Shown: positions 1-9,433, counted from the stretch's first letter. The stretch is 64,000 nucleotides of DNA from an uncultured Prolixibacteraceae bacterium (GCA_937915865.1 CALGIG010000033.1:62001-126000), one strand, 5' to 3'. The notes: generated by a model from the letters alone, not told the origin. Program-made: numbers and translations.

Positions 1-351
1 GATGTGATTTCCTCACCGGTGATCCGCGATGCGATTATCAACAATGCCGATACACGGATATTGCTTGACATGAGCAAATTCCGCAACAAGTTCCAGTCTA
101 TCAGCGACACCCTTGGTCTTTCCGAGTTCCAGAAAGAGCAAATCCTTTCGATCAACAAAAATCTTCCGGCAGACCGGAAACTCAAGGAAGTGTTTATCGG
201 ACTTGGCAGCTACTCACAGGTCTATGCACTGGAAGTCAGCAAACCGGAATACTACTGCTACACCTCTGAACAAAGCGAAAAGGAAATGATCCTAAAAAAG
301 CTCCATGAGAACAGGGACCAATCCTTTATCAAAATACTTCAATCCATGTAA
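1..351 (+). CDS. traG: TraG, VirB4-type conjugation ATPase, C-terminal end (partial)
   Basis: Reading frame 1 is open from the window edge, so only the last 116 residues are seen; the GTG at position 4 is not a real start. The text matches the C-terminus of Bacteroides TraG ATPases: a segment around ISSPVIRDAIINNADTRILL, then DMSKF, then 'VFIGLGSYSQVYALEVS'. TraG is the cytoplasmic VirB4-like ATPase that powers the mating-pair apparatus. The Walker motifs lie upstream of the window. It is the first of a co-directional transfer gene series. Identification rests on family resemblance of the tail only. Confidence 0.85.
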   Translation, partial: DVISSPVIRDAIINNADTRILLDMSKFRNKFQSISDTLGLSEFQKEQILSINKNLPADRKLKEVFIGLGSYSQVYALEVSKPEYYCYTSEQSEKEMILKKLHENRDQSFIKILQSM

Positions 352-370
352 AACGATAACAATTACAACT

Positions 371-1027
371 ATGAGAACAAAAGCAACATTTTTAATCATC
401 GGGATGGTTGTTTTATTTAACACACTCATCCCCAAAAACACTACTGCTCAGACGCCGGTAACCGATGTAGGTGCCGGTATCCAGCGGGAAGCCTTATGGG
501 ACCAGGAAAAGGGAATCCTCTCTGAAATCAACTGGTACAATGTGCTGATCAAAATCCTGAACGGTGACATCAAAGGATTGACCTCAGAACTGGTCGGGAT
601 CGATCAAAAAAAATTGGCAAGCCTTCAGAAAGTATCCTACCTGATCAAGGATTACAAGCGCATCAAACAAACCAAGGAGATGCTGGATAAGATCATTTAC
701 ATCTACACCACCAAACTGCCCTTGTTAGTTCAGGACGAAAATTTCACCACTAGACAAGCTGCAGTGATTGTAGAATCCTTTGACCTGGTGCTGGATGACA
801 GCAGGCAATTGGTTACAACCATTCTGAACACCATTGTGGAAGACGACCTGTTTATGATGGACGACAAGCAGCGGTACGATACGATCAACGGCATTTATAC
901 CGATGTAAAAAAGCACTACGGAACCATCTGTTACCTCTACAACAAACTGGCATGGGCTTCCTACCAACGAAGTTTTAATACTGGTCAGATTGAGAAGTTC
1001 GCCTTTTATTACACGCTCTACGACTAG
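371..1027 (+). CDS. Secreted conjugal transfer protein, TraI/DUF4141-like
   Basis: Protein of 218 residues. I start at the ATG at 371 and not the upstream frame-open ATG at 305, which lies inside traG; 371 gives a clean signal peptide (MRTKATFLIIGMVVLFNTLI, cleavage near TTAQ). The mature part is mostly charged helices without membrane segments. Position directly after traG, the signal peptide and the 'MMDDKQRYDTINGIYTDVKK' region recall the Bacteroides TraI (DUF4141) group, which sits between TraG and TraJ. It may be the VirB5-like periplasmic or surface component. Family assignment is moderate; the role is inferred from position. Confidence 0.55.
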   Translation: MRTKATFLIIGMVVLFNTLIPKNTTAQTPVTDVGAGIQREALWDQEKGILSEINWYNVLIKILNGDIKGLTSELVGIDQKKLASLQKVSYLIKDYKRIKQTKEMLDKIIYIYTTKLPLLVQDENFTTRQAAVIVESFDLVLDDSRQLVTTILNTIVEDDLFMMDDKQRYDTINGIYTDVKKHYGTICYLYNKLAWASYQRSFNTGQIEKFAFYYTLYD

Positions 1028-1071
1028 AAAATTTCTATCCGCAGAAACAACAGAAACAAAAAACAAAGCCC

Positions 1072-1785
1072 ATGAAAACACTACTTTTCATACTCCTCCT
1101 TCCTTTGGCAACATTGCTGCCGGGGAAGGAACTCCAGGCTCAGATCTTTGATATCAAGCCGTGGAACGGCACTTATCCCGACATGCAGGGAACCTATCCG
1201 CTTTCATTTATGGCATTTAGGGGCTGGTTAATCCCGGTTCCCCATGTGTTTATCCGCACCTGGCCGACACACTATTACATCGAAGTTGGCGCTTTGCCGG
1301 TGTCAGACACGGAAGAATACGCCGGAATGCTCAAAACCAATCTGTTGAAGATCATTGAAAAGTTGATCGAAAAATCACAGATGCAGAAAAGGCACGAAGA
1401 AACCACCCAGATCAAAAGCAACACGGAAACACAGCGCGATATTGAAAAAACGATTTTCGATGCCGATTCCGACCAGTTGCCCGATGTGTATAGCCTGGCA
1501 TCAGGTTTTATCCGGTTGTATTTGAGTGTCGAAAGCCTGGACAAACTGCCCAACTGCAAATGGCTCAAACAAACCTACCAGAAAGAAGCTGACGAACTGC
1601 TGACGCGGTTTATATCCGTCAACCTGTTTATTACCGATCATGGCAAAAAACTGGAAGCTTTTGACGAAATCCGCTGCGAGCTAAACAAGCAAATCGGCGA
1701 GGCCGACTACACTTACCGAAAGGTACTACACCTTCAGGCCTTCAATGCCAATGTTCCGCAATCCTACGCTTTCCTGAAAGAATAA
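1072..1785 (+). CDS. Secreted conjugation-cluster protein, unknown function
   Basis: Protein of 237 residues with an N-terminal signal peptide (cleavage near LQAQ, residue 24). A Trp/Pro-rich segment (residues 25-65) is followed by a long charged helical region with likely coiled coil (residues 85-130). It begins 44 bp after the preceding transfer gene and lies before traJ, so it is almost certainly part of the transfer operon. I do not recognise a named domain. A second VirB5/TraI-like or periplasmic scaffold protein is possible, but that is inferred from position only. Confidence 0.5.
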   Translation: MKTLLFILLLPLATLLPGKELQAQIFDIKPWNGTYPDMQGTYPLSFMAFRGWLIPVPHVFIRTWPTHYYIEVGALPVSDTEEYAGMLKTNLLKIIEKLIEKSQMQKRHEETTQIKSNTETQRDIEKTIFDADSDQLPDVYSLASGFIRLYLSVESLDKLPNCKWLKQTYQKEADELLTRFISVNLFITDHGKKLEAFDEIRCELNKQIGEADYTYRKVLHLQAFNANVPQSYAFLKE

Positions 1786-1832
1786 ATCGATTGACGATTT
1801 AACTATTTACAATTTACCATTTATCACCCGCC

Positions 1833-1873
1833 TCAAGTTTCCTCCCCTTTGGGGAGGTCAGGAGGGGCTTATC
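1833..1873 (+). repeat. REP-like hairpin, CCTCCCC/GGGGAGG
   Basis: In the 99 bp gap before traJ, cctcccc (1841-1847) and ggggagg (1851-1857) form a 7-bp stem with a 3-nt loop, followed by 'tcaggaggggctt'. This motif resembles a short palindromic element that is scattered in many Bacteroidota genomes. No T-run follows, so it is not a classical terminator. It could adjust expression or mRNA stability between the flanking genes. Confidence 0.5.
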
Positions 1874-1884
1874 ATTCTTAAATT

Positions 1885-2835
1885 ATGCTTTTACAAGTAA
1901 TGAGTACCCAAAGTTTTTTTCAATTTACCGATGTTCTGGTCCACGGAGGTCTGGACAATGCCCAACTGCTGGTCAATATGGCCCGCGCCATTGGCGGCAT
2001 TGCAGCCTTCCTGTATATTGCCAAACGCATCTATGAACAACTGATTGCCGATAATCCGATCTCTCTGTTACCTTTACTCAGGCCGTTCGCGCTAGTCTTG
2101 GTCATTACGTTCTGGGCTCCGTTTGTCCAACTGCTGATGGTTCCCACCAAAGGCCTGACCAAACTCTCTGAAGCCATCTACGCCGATAAAAAACACATTG
2201 TGGCCGCTAAACTGGAAGAAAAACAGGATGCAATCCTGGCAGTCGATTTACCTTCCTTTCAGGAGAACGAAGAAAAAGAAGCCTCGCTGTGGGATAAAGG
2301 GGTAAACCTGCTTTTGACCACCTACAACATTGTTTCTGGCAGGGCTTTGCAGCATCAGATCAACTTCTATTTTATGGACTCGGTCCGGCAGCTTCTGGAA
2401 TCCTTTTTCGAGGCGCTGGTTTACCTGATTGCTTTCCTTCGAACCGTATTTTGTGTGCTGCTGATCATTTTCGGACCACTGGTTTTTGCCATCTCCATTT
2501 TCGATGGGTTTCAGGAGAACTACCTGCAATGGATTGCCCGGTTTGTGAATGTGAACCTGTATCTGCCTATCGCATTGATTGTCCTTTCACTGGTTCAGGA
2601 AGTCCTGATTTATGTGCTCGATCAGGAAATTGCCGCCACCAAAGCCTCTCTGATTTACCAGCCCTCGCTGTATTACGTTTCCAACTTGGTTGTGCCGGTG
2701 TGTGGTATCGTGGGATTGGTGATGGTACCCAAAATTGCCTCATGGATCATCTCAGCATCTGGGACAGGAACCGGCGGCGGACGACTGGTCAGAACGGTAG
2801 CCACGATGATGATCACCAAAGGAGCCATGAAATAG
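1885..2835 (+). CDS. traJ: TraJ, VirB6-like inner-membrane conjugation protein
   Basis: Protein of 316 residues with several hydrophobic segments (around residues 30-50, 65-90, 180-210, 225-245 and 265-290) and a Gly-rich tail (ASGTGTGGGR). Size, topology and place between TraI-like and TraK genes match conjugative-transposon TraJ, the polytopic inner-membrane core subunit comparable to VirB6. It probably forms part of the channel platform with TraK and TraM. The first ATG (1885) is used; a second ATG lies six codons in and cannot be excluded. Confidence 0.8.
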   Translation: MLLQVMSTQSFFQFTDVLVHGGLDNAQLLVNMARAIGGIAAFLYIAKRIYEQLIADNPISLLPLLRPFALVLVITFWAPFVQLLMVPTKGLTKLSEAIYADKKHIVAAKLEEKQDAILAVDLPSFQENEEKEASLWDKGVNLLLTTYNIVSGRALQHQINFYFMDSVRQLLESFFEALVYLIAFLRTVFCVLLIIFGPLVFAISIFDGFQENYLQWIARFVNVNLYLPIALIVLSLVQEVLIYVLDQEIAATKASLIYQPSLYYVSNLVVPVCGIVGLVMVPKIASWIISASGTGTGGGRLVRTVATMMITKGAMK

Positions 2836-2922
2836 ACAGACACCAAATGTCCAATCATGAATTTCCAATACCCAATATCCAGAAATAAAAATCAATAATC
2901 ATTCATCAATAATAAATCATCA

Positions 2923-3549
2923 ATGAACAAGATATTTGATATACAGCGCAAATTCCGCTTTACGGTTTATGTTCTTTTGACGGTCAGTTTGCTGCTGATC
3001 GGGTTCAGCACCTTTGTGTTTACCCGTTCTATAGGACTGGTTGAGCGGTCACGCCAGAAAATCTATGTGCTGGACAACGGCAAATCCCTGCTTTTGGCCC
3101 TACGTGCCGATATTACCGACAACCGGCAGGCCGAAGCCAAAGATCATGTGAAACGCTTTCACGAATTGTTTTTCACGATGGAACCCGACAAACAGTACAT
3201 TGAGAACAATGCCAAAGAAGCGCTTTATCTGGCGGATGGTTCCGCCATGAAGCAATACCAGTCTTACAAGGAAAACAATGTCTATAACCAGGTCATTGCC
3301 TCAGACATCAGCATGACTTTGACCACTGATTCAGTGCAGATCGACTTCTCTGCTTATCCATACCAATTCCGGTTTTTTGGGCAGCAAAAGATTGTCCGCA
3401 AATCCAACATTACTATCCGCAACCTGGAAACTTCCGGTAGGCTTCGGAACATCTCACGCACGGACAATAACCCGCATGGGTTTATGATTGAGGACTGGCT
3501 GATTACCGACAACAAAGATTTGGAAACACTCAAACGTAAGTCCTTTTAA
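2923..3549 (+). CDS. traK: TraK, VirB8-like conjugation protein
   Basis: Protein of 208 residues, close to the usual length of Bacteroides TraK. One N-terminal membrane anchor (about residues 14-36) is followed by a periplasmic domain with the pattern 'ALRADITDNRQAEAKDHVKRFHELFFTM'. TraK is the bitopic VirB8-like assembly factor that contacts TraM and TraN. It is followed after 17 bp by a small membrane protein gene. Family resemblance is strong throughout. Confidence 0.88.
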   Translation: MNKIFDIQRKFRFTVYVLLTVSLLLIGFSTFVFTRSIGLVERSRQKIYVLDNGKSLLLALRADITDNRQAEAKDHVKRFHELFFTMEPDKQYIENNAKEALYLADGSAMKQYQSYKENNVYNQVIASDISMTLTTDSVQIDFSAYPYQFRFFGQQKIVRKSNITIRNLETSGRLRNISRTDNNPHGFMIEDWLITDNKDLETLKRKSF

Positions 3550-3566
3550 CTCCTGAAATAACAATC

Positions 3567-3920
3567 ATGAATAAAGAAAACAAAAACTCAAAAAGCCTTG
3601 TGACCCGGATCGGTGAAGCCATCCGCTTCCAGGAATGGGTTGATCGAATGGACCAGAAAGACAAAACACTCGATCCCAAAAGACGGAAGAAAAAGTGGAC
3701 GATCATTCTTGGCGCATCATTCCTGGTATACCTGCTTTCTTTTTTCGTTTTTCCCAAACCGGCAATTACCCACGACCCCATTCAATCGGTTAGTGAGGGA
3801 AACCCGGAGATAGAGAAAAACCTGAAACGAAAAAAATCCCTCTCCTTCGAAATGCCCGTTGACTCCTTTGAAAACGCATTAAAACAAGAAATACATGAAA
3901 AGTTACCTGGAAAGAAATAA
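3567..3920 (+). CDS. Small bitopic conjugation protein in the TraL position
   Basis: Protein of 117 residues: a basic N-terminus (residues 1-48), one membrane segment (about residues 49-66, ILGASFLVYLLSFFVF) and a charged C-terminal part. It lies between traK and traM and overlaps traM by 26 bp, so the two are likely translationally coupled. In Bacteroides conjugative transposons this position holds the short membrane protein TraL (DUF3989 group). Sequence similarity to TraL is not evident to me, so the label is positional. Confidence 0.55.
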   Translation: MNKENKNSKSLVTRIGEAIRFQEWVDRMDQKDKTLDPKRRKKKWTIILGASFLVYLLSFFVFPKPAITHDPIQSVSEGNPEIEKNLKRKKSLSFEMPVDSFENALKQEIHEKLPGKK

Positions 3921-5073
3921 GCCGCTGTTATTACTGCCGTTGGTTCTGATACCTTTTATTGTCCTGATCTTTTACATTTTGGGTGGAGGAACCAAAAAGG
4001 GAAAGGAGGAAGAACAGCAAAAACAGCAACAGGCAGCCAAAGGTGCCAATTATACCCTGCCGGATGCGGATAAGAGTGTCGCGATTTACGACAAGATGGA
4101 CAACTATTCCCCGAAAAAGGAAGTTACCACCAGTCACGATTATAACATTGCCGGAGATGCAGATTCATTAACTGATGTAGAAAATCCCGAAGAAGAATCA
4201 CTGACTGAAGAAAAACTGCTATCCGGCAAACGGAACCTTTACAAGAGTGATCCGGTCCCGGCAATGGAGCAGGAACCATCGGTGGACTTGTTGGCACATA
4301 TCCGGCAAAAAGAACAAACAGTCCGCGAAGATTTGGAGAACAGCCAATCGAAATCCGGCGATAATCAATCCGGGCAACAAACCAACGCAGGAAAAGAATC
4401 AAGCGGTAAAAAAGCATCTCCGGAACTTCCTGTAACCGGTATTGAAGAGCTGGACAAGGTTTTCCGGCAAAACAGCAAGTTGGCCAAACAAAACGATTCA
4501 CTGAGTATTCGTTTGAAAGAATCCACAGCCAAAAACGAAAAGCTGGAAGCCGAGAAAAACAAACATTCTACCCTGGAGAAAAGTGGAAAGTCCGGCTTTA
4601 AACCCAAAGATACGGCAGTCCCGGTTATCGAAGCTGAAGTTTATGAGACCACCACCGTCTTAACCGGAAACCGGGTAAAGCTGCGACTTTTGGAAGAAGC
4701 CTGGCTGAATGGGGTGAAAATCCCAGCTAACACGTTCCTGTACGGAACCTGTGAAGTCAGCAATGAACGGCTTCAAATTGAAGTGCAGCAAATACCGGTT
4801 GGAGAAAAGTTTGTCCCGGTGGCGATCACCGTTTGCGATCTGGACGGACTTCCCGGATTGTATGTTCCCGACAATGCTTCGCGAAAAGTGGCCAAGGAAG
4901 TAGGTAGCAGCGCCAACACTTCCTCCATGTTCGGGGTAAGCAACAATCCATTGACCTATATGGGAATGCAGGCCGCCGACCGTACCGCACAATCTTTACT
5001 GAAGATGATCCGCATCAAGAAAGTCACCGTCAAGAAAAACACCCTGGTCTATTTAGTCAACAAATCCAAATAA
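3895..5073 (+). CDS. traM: TraM, VirB10-like conjugation protein
   Basis: Protein of 392 residues with a membrane anchor at residues 9-30, a long Gln/Lys/Glu-rich, low-complexity periplasmic linker (about residues 35-235, partly coiled coil) and a C-terminal beta domain (about residues 245-390) with 'LTGNRVKLRLLEEAWLNGVKIPANTFLYG' type sequence, typical of the conjugative transposon TraM family. TraM is the VirB10-like protein that bridges inner and outer membranes. It overlaps the small gene upstream and is 34 bp before traN. Confidence 0.88.
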   Translation: MKSYLERNKPLLLLPLVLIPFIVLIFYILGGGTKKGKEEEQQKQQQAAKGANYTLPDADKSVAIYDKMDNYSPKKEVTTSHDYNIAGDADSLTDVENPEEESLTEEKLLSGKRNLYKSDPVPAMEQEPSVDLLAHIRQKEQTVREDLENSQSKSGDNQSGQQTNAGKESSGKKASPELPVTGIEELDKVFRQNSKLAKQNDSLSIRLKESTAKNEKLEAEKNKHSTLEKSGKSGFKPKDTAVPVIEAEVYETTTVLTGNRVKLRLLEEAWLNGVKIPANTFLYGTCEVSNERLQIEVQQIPVGEKFVPVAITVCDLDGLPGLYVPDNASRKVAKEVGSSANTSSMFGVSNNPLTYMGMQAADRTAQSLLKMIRIKKVTVKKNTLVYLVNKSK

Positions 5074-5107
5074 TCAGAAAACTCAATTTTATATAAACAC
5101 AACATCC

Positions 5108-5953
5108 ATGAAATCAATTATCGTTATCATTTTTAGCGCACTGGCAGTACACTTATCTATCAGCGCCCAGCCGGTTCAAACCGCAAACCCGAATAACTTA
5201 CCTGCAACCACCAACAACTTAAAAGTATCGGACACCAAAACCAGCCACCTGGTTTGTCCCGATAAAGTCAATTACGTTCAGGCCGGAGATTATTCGCTGG
5301 TTCAGGCCGAAATTGTCCCTGAACTTTCGAACTTGGTCCGGATTAAAGCTACCCAACCTTTTGACAAACCCACTTCGCTGACTGTGGTTTGTGCGGATCA
5401 CATTTATTCGTTTGAACTGAGCTATGGCAACGATGCCCCGATCACCTATCCGATAGAGAGTTTTGAATCACAACAGGCCATGACCTTTTCCGGCAAGTTG
5501 ATGCCCGATTACTTACTGAAAGACCTTTGCGACCAGGTTCTGGAAAAGCACCGGCACCAGTTTCATAAACGAAAGGCTAAAAAGGACGGCATCGAAGTTC
5601 GTTTGAATTCAATCAGCCTGAAAAATGATGCGCTGTTTTTTGAGCTTGAGGTGACCAACAAAACCAACATGGCTTACGATGTGGAAAGTTTTAATTTTTG
5701 GATCACAGACAAGAAGAAGGCCAAAGCAACCAACGTTCAGGAATACCAGGTTTTTCCGCAGTATCAACGCAACAAGGTTCAACGTATTCCGGGAGAGGTG
5801 ACCGTTCGCGAAGTATTTGTGATGGAGAAAATGACCATTCCGGATCAGCGTATCCTAAGAATTGAACTAGGAGAAAAAGCATTGGGCAACACCGGTCGAA
5901 AGCTCAGCTTTAACCTGAAAAACAAGGATATCCTTAAAGCCAGGAAACTCTGA
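5108..5953 (+). CDS. traN: TraN, VirB9-like outer-membrane-associated conjugation protein
   Basis: Protein of 281 residues with a signal peptide (cleavage near SISAQ, residues 18-22) and a beta-rich body. Size and pattern ('YNVEFNFW'-like segment 'YDVESFNFWITDKKKAKAT' and a C-terminal 'VREVFVMEKMTIPDQRILRIEL') fit TraN/DUF4138, the VirB9-like partner of TraM in the outer-membrane core complex. No traO, traP or traQ homologue follows; the next gene is the coupling protein. Confidence 0.85.
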   Translation: MKSIIVIIFSALAVHLSISAQPVQTANPNNLPATTNNLKVSDTKTSHLVCPDKVNYVQAGDYSLVQAEIVPELSNLVRIKATQPFDKPTSLTVVCADHIYSFELSYGNDAPITYPIESFESQQAMTFSGKLMPDYLLKDLCDQVLEKHRHQFHKRKAKKDGIEVRLNSISLKNDALFFELEVTNKTNMAYDVESFNFWITDKKKAKATNVQEYQVFPQYQRNKVQRIPGEVTVREVFVMEKMTIPDQRILRIELGEKALGNTGRKLSFNLKNKDILKARKL

Positions 5954-6006
5954 TTTTCAAATTAACACTCAAGACTCTGATATTCTGACCTTCAAATCTT
6001 CCGACA

Positions 6007-8082
6007 ATGGAACACGAATCACATGAACTGGTCAAACTGCACGAAGGTTTTCGATTTTTCAGCTATGTATTGCTTTTTACATCGCTGTATCTGACCCAGC
6101 TGAATTATTTCATTCTGAAAGGAATACAGATACCGGCTTTTCATTCGGTGATCGAAAAGATGCAGAATCTGAAGTTTGTGGCCAGCCTGTATCCCTCTAA
6201 AGTGGTTTGTCTGGTTTTTCTGGCCATTACCTGTATCGGCACCAAGGCTCACAAAGACCGGGAATTGCTTATTTCAACCATTGTCGGACAAACAATCGCC
6301 GGATTGATTCTTTACTGGGGAAGCCTGATGGTATTCAAATCCTTTCCGCCGATTTACTTAGGACTGACCTTCGCCGGTTTCGTTTTGCTGAACATCGGTT
6401 TTGACAACATCTCTAAACTGATCAACGTCAATTTGATGAAAGACCGGTTTAACGTAGAGAACGAAAGCTTTCCACAGGAAGAAACCCTGAAAGCCAACGA
6501 ATATTCGGTCAACCTGCCGACGGTTTACCTGCATAAGGGCAACGAGCATCAGGGCTGGATCAATATTGTCAATCCCTTCCGGGCAACGATGGTGATCGGC
6601 ACTCCCGGCTCCGGCAAATCCTTTTCAGTAGTGCTGCCATTTATCCGGCAGCACCTGAAAAAAGGGTTTTCAATGTGCGTGTATGATTTTAAGTACCCTG
6701 ACCTTTCTTTGGTAACTTATAACCATTTTCTGAAAGCCAGGAAAAATGGCAAGCTTCCGGAATCGGCCAGGTTCTATGTGATCAATTTTGAGAACATTCA
6801 AAAGTCTTTCCGGTGCAATCCGCTGGCTCCTGAGTGGATGGAAAGTCCTATTGATGCTTTCGAATCTTCCCGAACGATCCTTTATAACCTAAACCGGGAA
6901 TGGATACGCCAGCAGGGAGAGTTTTTCTCAGAAAGCGCCGTTTCTTTTTTCGCCGCCGTAATCTGGTTTTTGAAAAAGTACAAAGATGGTCAGTTTTGTA
7001 CTTTACCTCATGCCATTGAACTGCTTCAAATGGACTACGACGATTTGTTTGCCATTCTGGAGCAGGAAAAAGATGTGGCCAACATCATCAATCCGTTTAT
7101 CAATGCGCATAAACGCGGAGCAAGAGAACAGTTGGAAGGACAGTTGGGAAGTCTGAAGATTGCCATATCGAAGATCATCAGCCCCGAGATTTACTGGATA
7201 TGTTCAGGTAATGACTTTTCACTGGATATTAATAACCCGGAGCAGCCTAAAATCCTTTGTCTGGCCAATGATCCGCTCCGGGTGGAAATGTATGGCGCAG
7301 TTCTGTCATTGTACATTACCCGGATGCTGAAAGTGATCAACAAAAAGGGACAACAACCGTCGTCGCTGATCTTTGACGAATTGCCGACGATTTACTTCCG
7401 TGGACTGGATACGCTGATTGCCACAGCCCGGAGTAACCGTATTTCGACACTGCTTGGTGTTCAGACTATTGATCAACTGATCCGCGATTACGGGAAAGAG
7501 CAAGCTAATGCCATCACCAGTAACATCGGCAATATCATTTGTGGTCAGGCTGCCGGTGAGACGGCCAAGTTTATCCAGAACCGGATGGGGAAAATACTTC
7601 AGGAACGGCAGTCGCTGAACATCAACCGAAACGTACAATCGGCAACATTCTCCACACAACTGGACTTTCTGGTGCCGGAGGGTAAAATTGCGACACTACC
7701 GCAAGGCTATATGGTGGGACAGGTGGCAGACAACTTCGGAGAATTAATCGGACAGAAGAACTTTAACTGCCTGATGCATGTCGATGTGAAAGTACAACAG
7801 TGGGAGGAAGGACGTTATAAGCCAATCCCGGATTTTTATCGTTTCGACAATATTCCTGAAGTTCTGGAACGAAACCGCAACAAGATACAGAATGACATCC
7901 GCAGAATAGCCAACCAAAGACCAGACCCCGATCAAAAGGAAAAGCCCGGTTCAAATACACAACAGCATGAAAGTCCCGATAAAAACCCGAACAATACTCT
8001 GTCCAGGAATCTGAAACCTAATCCAAAGCTTAACGAGAGATCAATTCAAGAAACAACTCACAAGTCAAAATCAAAAAAGTAA
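6007..8082 (+). CDS. VirD4/TraG-family coupling ATPase (type IV coupling protein)
   Basis: Protein of 691 residues. Up to four N-terminal membrane segments (residues 14-130) precede a RecA-like ATPase with Walker A GTPGSGKSF near residue 198 and Walker B 'SLIFDELPT' near residue 454. The C-terminal 60 residues are polar and low in complexity. Such coupling proteins (called MobC in Bacteroides elements) bring the relaxase-DNA complex to the transfer channel and energise DNA transport. It directly follows traN and precedes two accessory genes. Confidence 0.9.
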   Translation: MEHESHELVKLHEGFRFFSYVLLFTSLYLTQLNYFILKGIQIPAFHSVIEKMQNLKFVASLYPSKVVCLVFLAITCIGTKAHKDRELLISTIVGQTIAGLILYWGSLMVFKSFPPIYLGLTFAGFVLLNIGFDNISKLINVNLMKDRFNVENESFPQEETLKANEYSVNLPTVYLHKGNEHQGWINIVNPFRATMVIGTPGSGKSFSVVLPFIRQHLKKGFSMCVYDFKYPDLSLVTYNHFLKARKNGKLPESARFYVINFENIQKSFRCNPLAPEWMESPIDAFESSRTILYNLNREWIRQQGEFFSESAVSFFAAVIWFLKKYKDGQFCTLPHAIELLQMDYDDLFAILEQEKDVANIINPFINAHKRGAREQLEGQLGSLKIAISKIISPEIYWICSGNDFSLDINNPEQPKILCLANDPLRVEMYGAVLSLYITRMLKVINKKGQQPSSLIFDELPTIYFRGLDTLIATARSNRISTLLGVQTIDQLIRDYGKEQANAITSNIGNIICGQAAGETAKFIQNRMGKILQERQSLNINRNVQSATFSTQLDFLVPEGKIATLPQGYMVGQVADNFGELIGQKNFNCLMHVDVKVQQWEEGRYKPIPDFYRFDNIPEVLERNRNKIQNDIRRIANQRPDPDQKEKPGSNTQQHESPDKNPNNTLSRNLKPNPKLNERSIQETTHKSKSKK

Positions 8083-8089
8083 TCATACC

Positions 8090-8605
8090 ATGATTGAAAA
8101 CACCAACTATTTTAAATGCAGGCCATCACAGCTTCTGAACTTACAAACCTTTTTACTGAGTATTCTAGCGATACCGATTGCAATTTTATTGAAGATCACA
8201 TTGGAAGAACAACAGATAAGTTCTGTTCTTTCTGAAAACCTGGCAGGCCATGTTGATCGGCTCCCAATCTACCTTTCGGTTTATGTGCTGATCAATCTAT
8301 TTTGGCAAACACTTAAAGTCTGGTGCATTAGCTATGAGATCGATCCTGAACAACTCCGGTATTCGTCAGGAGTAATCCTCCGAAAACATGAGTTCGTAGA
8401 AAATTATAGGATAAAAGATTACGCCATCGAAAAACCTTTGATCTACAGATTGTTCGGTTTGGGAAACCTGACCATTTATACTTCAGATAAAACTACGCCA
8501 ATCCTGCACTTATACGCTATACCAAAACCGGAAGAAAAATATCAAATCCTTCGGGGGCTGGTGGAACTCAGCCGAAAAGAAAAGCGTGTTTACGAGATTG
8601 ATTAA
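8090..8605 (+). CDS. PH-domain (bPH2/YdbT-like) membrane protein
   Basis: Protein of 171 residues starting 7 bp after the coupling-protein gene. Two hydrophobic segments (about residues 18-38 and 60-80) are followed by a small beta domain with 'YEIDPEQLRYSSGVILRKHEFVENYRIKDY', typical of bacterial PH domains of the YdbT type. Function is unknown. Its place suggests an accessory membrane factor of the coupling protein or of the element, which is inference. Confidence 0.65.
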   Translation: MIENTNYFKCRPSQLLNLQTFLLSILAIPIAILLKITLEEQQISSVLSENLAGHVDRLPIYLSVYVLINLFWQTLKVWCISYEIDPEQLRYSSGVILRKHEFVENYRIKDYAIEKPLIYRLFGLGNLTIYTSDKTTPILHLYAIPKPEEKYQILRGLVELSRKEKRVYEID

Positions 8606-8680
8606 CAATCTCTTTAATTGCACTAAGATCATCATTTAGAAATAACAGCACTAGTATTAATAATGTAATTTTTTAAAGCT

Positions 8681-9367
8681 ATGGAACAACAACAGAGCAC
8701 ACGAATGTCGATGGATCAGATTCCGTTTGACAAACTTGAAAAAGTAGGTATTAAGGCCGATCTGATTAAACAGATGGAAAAGCAGGAAATGACCGATTTT
8801 CTGAACGGTTTTCGTTCGGATAAACTCTACACGGTGAAAGCTCAAATCGGAAATGAAGAGTATAAAATCCCGGCTAAAATCCGGCTGCAAAGTAAGGAAG
8901 ACGGATCGGTGGATATTAAAATCCATCCGATTCAACGGTTAAATGTCCCGGATGAATACATGGGGCACAATTTTACCAAGGAAGAAAAAGGCGCATTGCT
9001 CAACGACAGAAACCTGGGCAAAACGGTAGAGCTGACAGGGAGGGATGGGAAAAAGGACAATTATTACCTGTCCATCGATTCCAAAACCAACGAACTGATC
9101 CCGCTTCGGACAAAAATGATCCAGATACCGGAAAAGATTAAGGGAGTAACCCTTTCTTCGGAACAAAAAGAAAAGCTTGGTGCAGGCGAGAAAGTAACCG
9201 TTGACGGAATGATGGGCAAAAATGAAAAGAAGTTTTCCGCCACACTTCAGGTGGATGCAGCCGGACGGAACATCAGTTTTTCGCAGTTCAAGCAGGAAAA
9301 GTCTGAGGACTTAAAGGCAGATGCCAAACAATCCGAAAAGCAAGGGGCCCGGCAAAGGGTCCACTAA
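8681..9367 (+). CDS. DUF3945/DUF4099-type accessory protein of conjugative elements
   Basis: Protein of 228 residues, soluble and Lys-rich. Residues 9-80 ('DQIPFDKLEKVGIKADLIKQM') resemble the DUF4099 unit; residues 85-215 carry two repeats, 'VPDEYMGHNFTKEEKGALLNDRNLGKTVEL' and 'IPEKIKGVTLSSEQKEKLGAGEKVTV', in the style of DUF3945. These domains are common in Bacteroidota conjugative transposons, often next to topoisomerase or mobilisation genes, and have no assigned activity. It closes the transfer gene run and is followed by a hairpin. Confidence 0.7.
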   Translation: MEQQQSTRMSMDQIPFDKLEKVGIKADLIKQMEKQEMTDFLNGFRSDKLYTVKAQIGNEEYKIPAKIRLQSKEDGSVDIKIHPIQRLNVPDEYMGHNFTKEEKGALLNDRNLGKTVELTGRDGKKDNYYLSIDSKTNELIPLRTKMIQIPEKIKGVTLSSEQKEKLGAGEKVTVDGMMGKNEKKFSATLQVDAAGRNISFSQFKQEKSEDLKADAKQSEKQGARQRVH

Positions 9368-9396
9368 AGTAAATAACAGGTCTCGTTTTCAAAACT

Positions 9397-9433
9397 GGAA
9401 GGGGAAATGCTGAAAAGGTTTCCCTTTCTTTTT
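9397..9433 (+). terminator. Likely intrinsic terminator of the transfer operon
   Basis: aaggggaaa (9399-9407) pairs with tttcccttt (9419-9427, one G-T pair), followed by ctttttgg. It lies 30 bp after the last gene of the run. Confidence 0.6.
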
